From: Oxalobacteraceae bacterium
Lineage (GTDB): Bacteria > Pseudomonadota > Gammaproteobacteria > Burkholderiales > Burkholderiaceae_D
Assembly: GCA_021299035.1 (NCBI GenBank)
Contig: JAJTGD010000001.1
Span: forward strand, 46,836 to 110,835
Length of the DNA: 64,000 nt
Reading direction: 5' to 3'
Each line of letters opens with the position of its first letter. Positions within the stretch are counted from its first letter, which is position 1. The notes beneath the pieces were generated by a model. The model had not been told where the DNA came from and made no database searches. It was given only the letters and a program-made list of their open reading frames with translations. Positions 62,500 through 64,000 of this stretch are shown here, piece by piece. The position numbers and the translations under genes are program-made.

Positions 62500-63726
62500 A
62501 TGAGCGACCGCAGCACACCGTCCATGCTGGAAACCAGTGATTACACCGCCGTCCACACGGACATCGTTACACTGGTTGAGGCTGCCCGCCGCGCTGCTGT
62601 ACGCAGCGTCAATGCGGCAATGTCGGCGACCTATTGGGCAATTGGACAACGCATCGTCACCTATGAGCAAGGTGGGCAGACGCGTGCCGAATATGGTGAG
62701 GCATTGATCGAACGTCTCGCCATTGACCTATCAGCCCGATTTGGCCGCGGCTTCAGCAAACAAAATCTGTGGCAGATGCGCGCATTCCACCTTGCCTGGC
62801 CAGCCGACAAATTCTTGAAATCGCCGTCGGGCAAGTCTTTTGTCTCCCCGATTCTCCAGATGCTATCTGGAGAATCTCCAACATCGGGAACAACGCGTTC
62901 ACCGGAGCCATCGCTTGATCTATCGGCGTTGGCGCAAGCATTCCCGTTACCCTGGTCAGCATATGTGCGCCTGCTCTCGGTAAAGAACCAGCAGGCCCGC
63001 ACCTTCTACGAAACTGAGACGCTGCGCTGTGGGTGGACTATTGCCCAACTAAATCGTCAGATAGCCAGCCAGTTCTTCGAGCGGACTGCGCTGTCCACCA
63101 ACAAGGCTGCAATGCTTGAGAAGGGCGCGGCGCCCGAACCTCGCGACGCACTGACGCCCGAACAGGCGATCAAAGACCCCTTCGTACTGGAGTTTCTCGA
63201 CCTTAAGGACGACTACTCGGAATCCGAACTCGAAAGCGCCTTAATCGAGCGCCTCACCGACTTCCTGTTGGAGCTAGGAGACGATTTCGCCTTTGTCGGC
63301 CGCCAACGACGACTGCGCATTGACGACAACTGGTTCCGCGTCGACCTTCTATTTTTCCATCGTCGCCTTAGTTGCCTGCTGATCATCGATCTCAAGGTAG
63401 GCAAGTTTGGCTATGCCGATGCCGGCCAGATGCACCTCTACCTCAACTATGCGCGGCACCACTGGATGAAGCCCGGGGAAAACCCGCCCGTTGGGCTCAT
63501 CCTATGTGCTGAAAAAGGTGCAGCAGAAGCCCACTATGCGCTGGAAGGCTTGCCAAATAAGGTGCTGGCAGCGGAGTATCAGACCGTTTTACCAGATGAA
63601 AAACTGATAGCGGACGAGCTTGATAAGACCCGACGCGAATTAGAAGCGAAGAAGATGTTACAAAATGATGGGATGAACAGCGCCCAATCAGGCTCGAGCC
63701 AAATCGGCGATCGACGCGATTTCTAA
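62500..63726 (+). CDS. DUF1016/YhcG-family PD-(D/E)XK nuclease-like protein
   Basis: The 408-residue protein has the DUF1016 N-terminal domain (MSATYWAIGQRIVTYEQGGQTRAEYG, GFSKQNLWQMRAFHLAWP), a variable linker (about 108-146, Ser/Pro/Gly-rich), the FPLPWSAYVRLLSVKN junction, and a C-terminal PD-(D/E)XK nuclease domain with Asp in FRVDLLFF and IDLKVG. Relatives are widespread, often in accessory DNA beside restriction or phage genes. Here it interrupts the photosynthesis cluster between the bchI unit and puhE. An 11-bp perfect palindrome lies within the linker. Confidence 0.88.
   Translation: MSDRSTPSMLETSDYTAVHTDIVTLVEAARRAAVRSVNAAMSATYWAIGQRIVTYEQGGQTRAEYGEALIERLAIDLSARFGRGFSKQNLWQMRAFHLAWPADKFLKSPSGKSFVSPILQMLSGESPTSGTTRSPEPSLDLSALAQAFPLPWSAYVRLLSVKNQQARTFYETETLRCGWTIAQLNRQIASQFFERTALSTNKAAMLEKGAAPEPRDALTPEQAIKDPFVLEFLDLKDDYSESELESALIERLTDFLLELGDDFAFVGRQRRLRIDDNWFRVDLLFFHRRLSCLLIIDLKVGKFGYADAGQMHLYLNYARHHWMKPGENPPVGLILCAEKGAAEAHYALEGLPNKVLAAEYQTVLPDEKLIADELDKTRRELEAKKMLQNDGMNSAQSGSSQIGDRRDF
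62851..62875. repeat. Perfect palindrome inside the DUF1016 gene
   Basis: ATTCTCCAGAT-GCT-ATCTGGAGAAT is a perfect 11-bp inverted repeat with a 3-base loop. It encodes part of the low-complexity linker (ILQMLSGES) and looks like a small palindromic element carried in frame. Confidence 0.85.
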
Positions 63727-63742
63727 AGTTCCGAGACCTTAC

Positions 63743-64000
63743 CTACGCCCGGACGCGCATTCCCCACTTCCACAACCAGCCCGTCGGTATGGGCATCACC
63801 ATGAATAAATGCTCGAGCACTGCAAGGCTCAGCAGTACCGCAACCAGACATAAGCTCGTTGCAGCAAACCCGTCCGTTGGCTGCAGTGCGACTTCCATCC
63901 ATAACGGTGCGGCAACCGCAATTGAAGCGATGAGTGACACCGGCATTAACCAGTTAAATGCGCGGCGCGAAAAGTAGCTTTGTAAGTACGCTAGATGGGC
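63743..64000 (-). CDS. puhE: Photosynthetic complex assembly protein PuhE, C-terminal part (runs off right edge)
   Basis: A leftward frame enters from the right edge and stops at 63743, giving the last ~85 residues. HLAYLQSYFSRRAFNWLMP, one helix (VSLIASIAVAAPLWMEVAL) and the ending VLLSLAVLEHLFMVMPIPTGWLWKWGMR agree with the C-terminus of the PuhE/DUF3623 family (the LEH-F-x-x-PxP-x3-LW-W ending). A shorter frame from the ATG at 63946 is only part of it. It shows that the photosynthesis cluster continues to the right. Confidence 0.7.
   Translation of the reverse strand, partial: AHLAYLQSYFSRRAFNWLMPVSLIASIAVAAPLWMEVALQPTDGFAATSLCLVAVLLSLAVLEHLFMVMPIPTGWLWKWGMRVRA

Overview
The window is a chromosomal segment of a purple phototrophic proteobacterium. 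The photosynthesis genes, the single-chain pyruvate carboxylase and the mdtABC-type efflux operon fit a betaproteobacterium of the Rubrivivax/Rhodoferax/Limnohabitans kind, but no rRNA or other marker is present to prove it. The carotenoid genes (crtE, B, I, C, D, F, A) spell the spheroidene/spheroidenone pathway. No pucBA (LH2) genes are visible here.

Left part, 1 to about 34.8 kb, is general metabolism and transport. In order it holds: the start of a 7TMR-DISM-type sensor; a truncated haemoglobin fused to a degenerate GGDEF domain; an ABC transporter with its adaptor; an MgtA-type Mg2+ ATPase; pyruvate carboxylase; a COG2187 kinase-like protein, a PRPP synthetase homologue and a DHH phosphoesterase; a small heat-shock protein; an MdtABC-like RND operon with outer-membrane factor and MFS exporter; a small gene under a textbook LexA box; a glyoxylate/glycerate operon (hyi, tartronate semialdehyde reductase, glycerate 2-kinase); a ParDE module; an epoxide-hydrolase-like protein; a 2OG-Fe(II) dioxygenase; and a thiolase.

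The photosynthesis gene cluster starts at about 34.95 kb and runs to the right edge. The rightward arm is lhaA-puhA-puhB-puhC-crtI-crtB. The leftward arm reads (from the right) orf88-bchI-bchD-bchO-orf56, crtE-crtF, and bchC-bchX-bchY-bchZ-pufB-orf73-pufA-pufL-pufM-pufC-crtA-crtD-crtC. A partial puhE runs off the right end. The arms converge on an AT-rich accessory patch (about 41.0-43.7 kb) with a secreted protein, a YefM-YoeB module and a PrxQ-like peroxiredoxin, bordered by two tRNA-3'-end-like remnants. A DUF1016/YhcG nuclease gene sits between orf88 and puhE. Genes for the earlier bacteriochlorophyll steps (bchFNBHLM, acsF/bchE, bchP, bchG) are not in the window.

Four photosynthesis promoters share an 18-bp site of the PpsR/CrtJ type (TGT-N12-ACA) in which the right half is also the -35 element TTGACA. 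The most unusual findings are: a 73-codon gene between pufB and pufA whose product looks like an LH1 beta chain without its bacteriochlorophyll-ligand histidine; a structured RNA candidate divergent from the lhaA-puh promoter; the tRNA-remnant-bordered cargo between the two cluster arms; and a crtD/crtC junction with no proper crtC start.
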